From positions 1 to 5,500 of the forward strand of contig JAZNGX010000019.1 of assembly GCA_045576675.1 (NCBI GenBank): a stretch of DNA of 5,500 nt. Direction: 5' to 3'. Shown one piece after another: positions 4,980 through 5,500 of the stretch. The notes beneath the pieces are model-generated. The model was not told the DNA's origin, ran no database searches, and saw nothing but the letters and a program-made list of their open reading frames with translations. The position numbers and the translations under genes are program-made. The stretch comes from JAZNGX01 sp045576675. GTDB lineage: Bacteria; Bacillota; Clostridia; Monoglobales; Firm-18. Every line of letters starts with the position of its first letter. Positions within the stretch are counted from its first letter, which is position 1.

Positions 4980-5500
4980 CACTTTTTACTATTTTTTCAC
5001 AAATTTGTATAAATTGACATAAATCAAGCTGCTCTCCTCTTATATTTTCATTTCCGCAAACACTTTTAATTATTGCTTTAAGCTCATCCTTTGAGTAATT
5101 GGGATATATGCCCGAAAGTCCGTTTACAAGCGTTTTGCGTCGCTGACCAAAAGACGCTTTTACGATTTTAAACAGTTCTTTTGCATCAGAAACATATGGA
5201 GTTATATGGTTCTTCACATCAAGTCTTATAACTGCAGACGTAACCTTTGGAGGCGGCATAAAGCTTTCAGGCGGCACAACTGTTATAATCTCAGGGTCAG
5301 AGTAATAATTTACAGCAACTGTTATTGCTCCGTAATCCTTTGTGCCACTGTCTGCCACAAGACGCTCTGCAACTTCTTTTTGAATCATAACAGTTATGCT
5401 GTCAAACTTTGTTTTGCTTTCAAGAAATTTCATTATAAGCGGAGTCGTAATATAATAAGGCAAATTAGCAACAATTGCACAAGGAATACCGTTCATTTCA
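4969..5500 (-). CDS. rsmA: Ribosomal RNA small subunit methyltransferase A, C-terminal part (5' end outside window)
   Basis: The frame is open to the right edge, so the 176 residues seen are the C-terminal part of a protein normally about 270 to 290 long. RsmA (KsgA) uses S-adenosylmethionine to dimethylate two adjacent adenosines in the 3' terminal helix of 16S rRNA during late 30S assembly. The fragment begins just before the catalytic motif N-L-P-Y-Y (residues 12 to 16), typical of N6-adenine methyltransferases. It continues with MIQKEVAERL, the P-P-E-S-F-M-P-P-P-K-V-T-S-A-V segment (76 to 90) and the C-terminal F-G-Q-R-R-K-T-L (117 to 124), all hallmarks of this family. The SAM-binding motif I should lie beyond the window. 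The Met at 5496 is internal, not the start. No terminator follows the stop at 4969; the pckA promoter sits there, so some read-through into pckA is possible. Confidence 0.95.
   Translation of the reverse strand, partial: EMNGIPCAIVANLPYYITTPLIMKFLESKTKFDSITVMIQKEVAERLVADSGTKDYGAITVAVNYYSDPEIITVVPPESFMPPPKVTSAVIRLDVKNHITPYVSDAKELFKIVKASFGQRRKTLVNGLSGIYPNYSKDELKAIIKSVCGNENIRGEQLDLCQFIQICEKIVKSVEI

Noticed and set aside
4999..5008. ACAAATTTGT palindrome near the pckA promoter dyad
   Set aside because: It lies wholly inside rsmA coding sequence, away from promoter boxes, and is short and AT-rich. Chance is sufficient.

Overview
The window looks like chromosomal DNA of a low-G+C anaerobic Firmicute of the class Clostridia. 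The pointers are AT-rich intergenic DNA, strong AGGAGG-type ribosome binding sites, consensus-like sigma-A promoters and housekeeping proteins of clostridial character. A GTP-type phosphoenolpyruvate carboxykinase, known for instance from Clostridium thermocellum, would suit the Oscillospiraceae/Ruminococcus side of the class. This placement is inference, not a measured result.

Layout. The left third (1..1315) is an accessory block on the + strand. It holds the 3' end of an unidentified gene (2..178), an overlapping gene for an unknown N-terminal domain fused to a Cro/CI-type HTH domain (144..791), and a small SWIM zinc-finger protein (866..1315). The 35-bp overlap between the first two is the tight coupling often seen in toxin-antitoxin or regulator-effector pairs. 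The visible end of the first protein contains an R-N-E-L-A-H stretch that fits the HEPN RNase pattern Rx4H, but this is only a lead.

The middle (1316..2025) contains no intact gene. It has the 5' stub of what looks like a family 88 glycoside hydrolase (1444..1683, - strand), still with a strong ribosome binding site but broken after about 71 residues. Next comes a 342-bp non-coding stretch with a short G+C-rich pocket of small dyads, then the terminator of the next gene.

The right part (2026..5500) is core metabolism and translation, all on the - strand: a cysteine synthase-like PLP enzyme (2026..2952), GTP-dependent PEP carboxykinase (3140..4888) and the C-terminal part of the 16S rRNA dimethyladenosine transferase RsmA/KsgA (4969..5500, cut by the window edge). 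The first two appear to be separate transcription units. Each has a recognisable promoter (2983..3011 and 4952..4979) and a rho-independent terminator (1974..2012 and 3101..3132). The pckA promoter overlaps the 3' end of rsmA and has a 15-bp palindrome in its spacer.

For both metabolic genes the ribosome binding site argues for an ATG slightly inside the longest open frame. No CRISPR array, tRNA, rRNA or complete mobile element was seen. I found no clear new system; the best leads are the truncated gene pair at the left edge, the altered substrate loop of the cysteine synthase-like enzyme, and the broken glycosidase with its orphan regulatory region.
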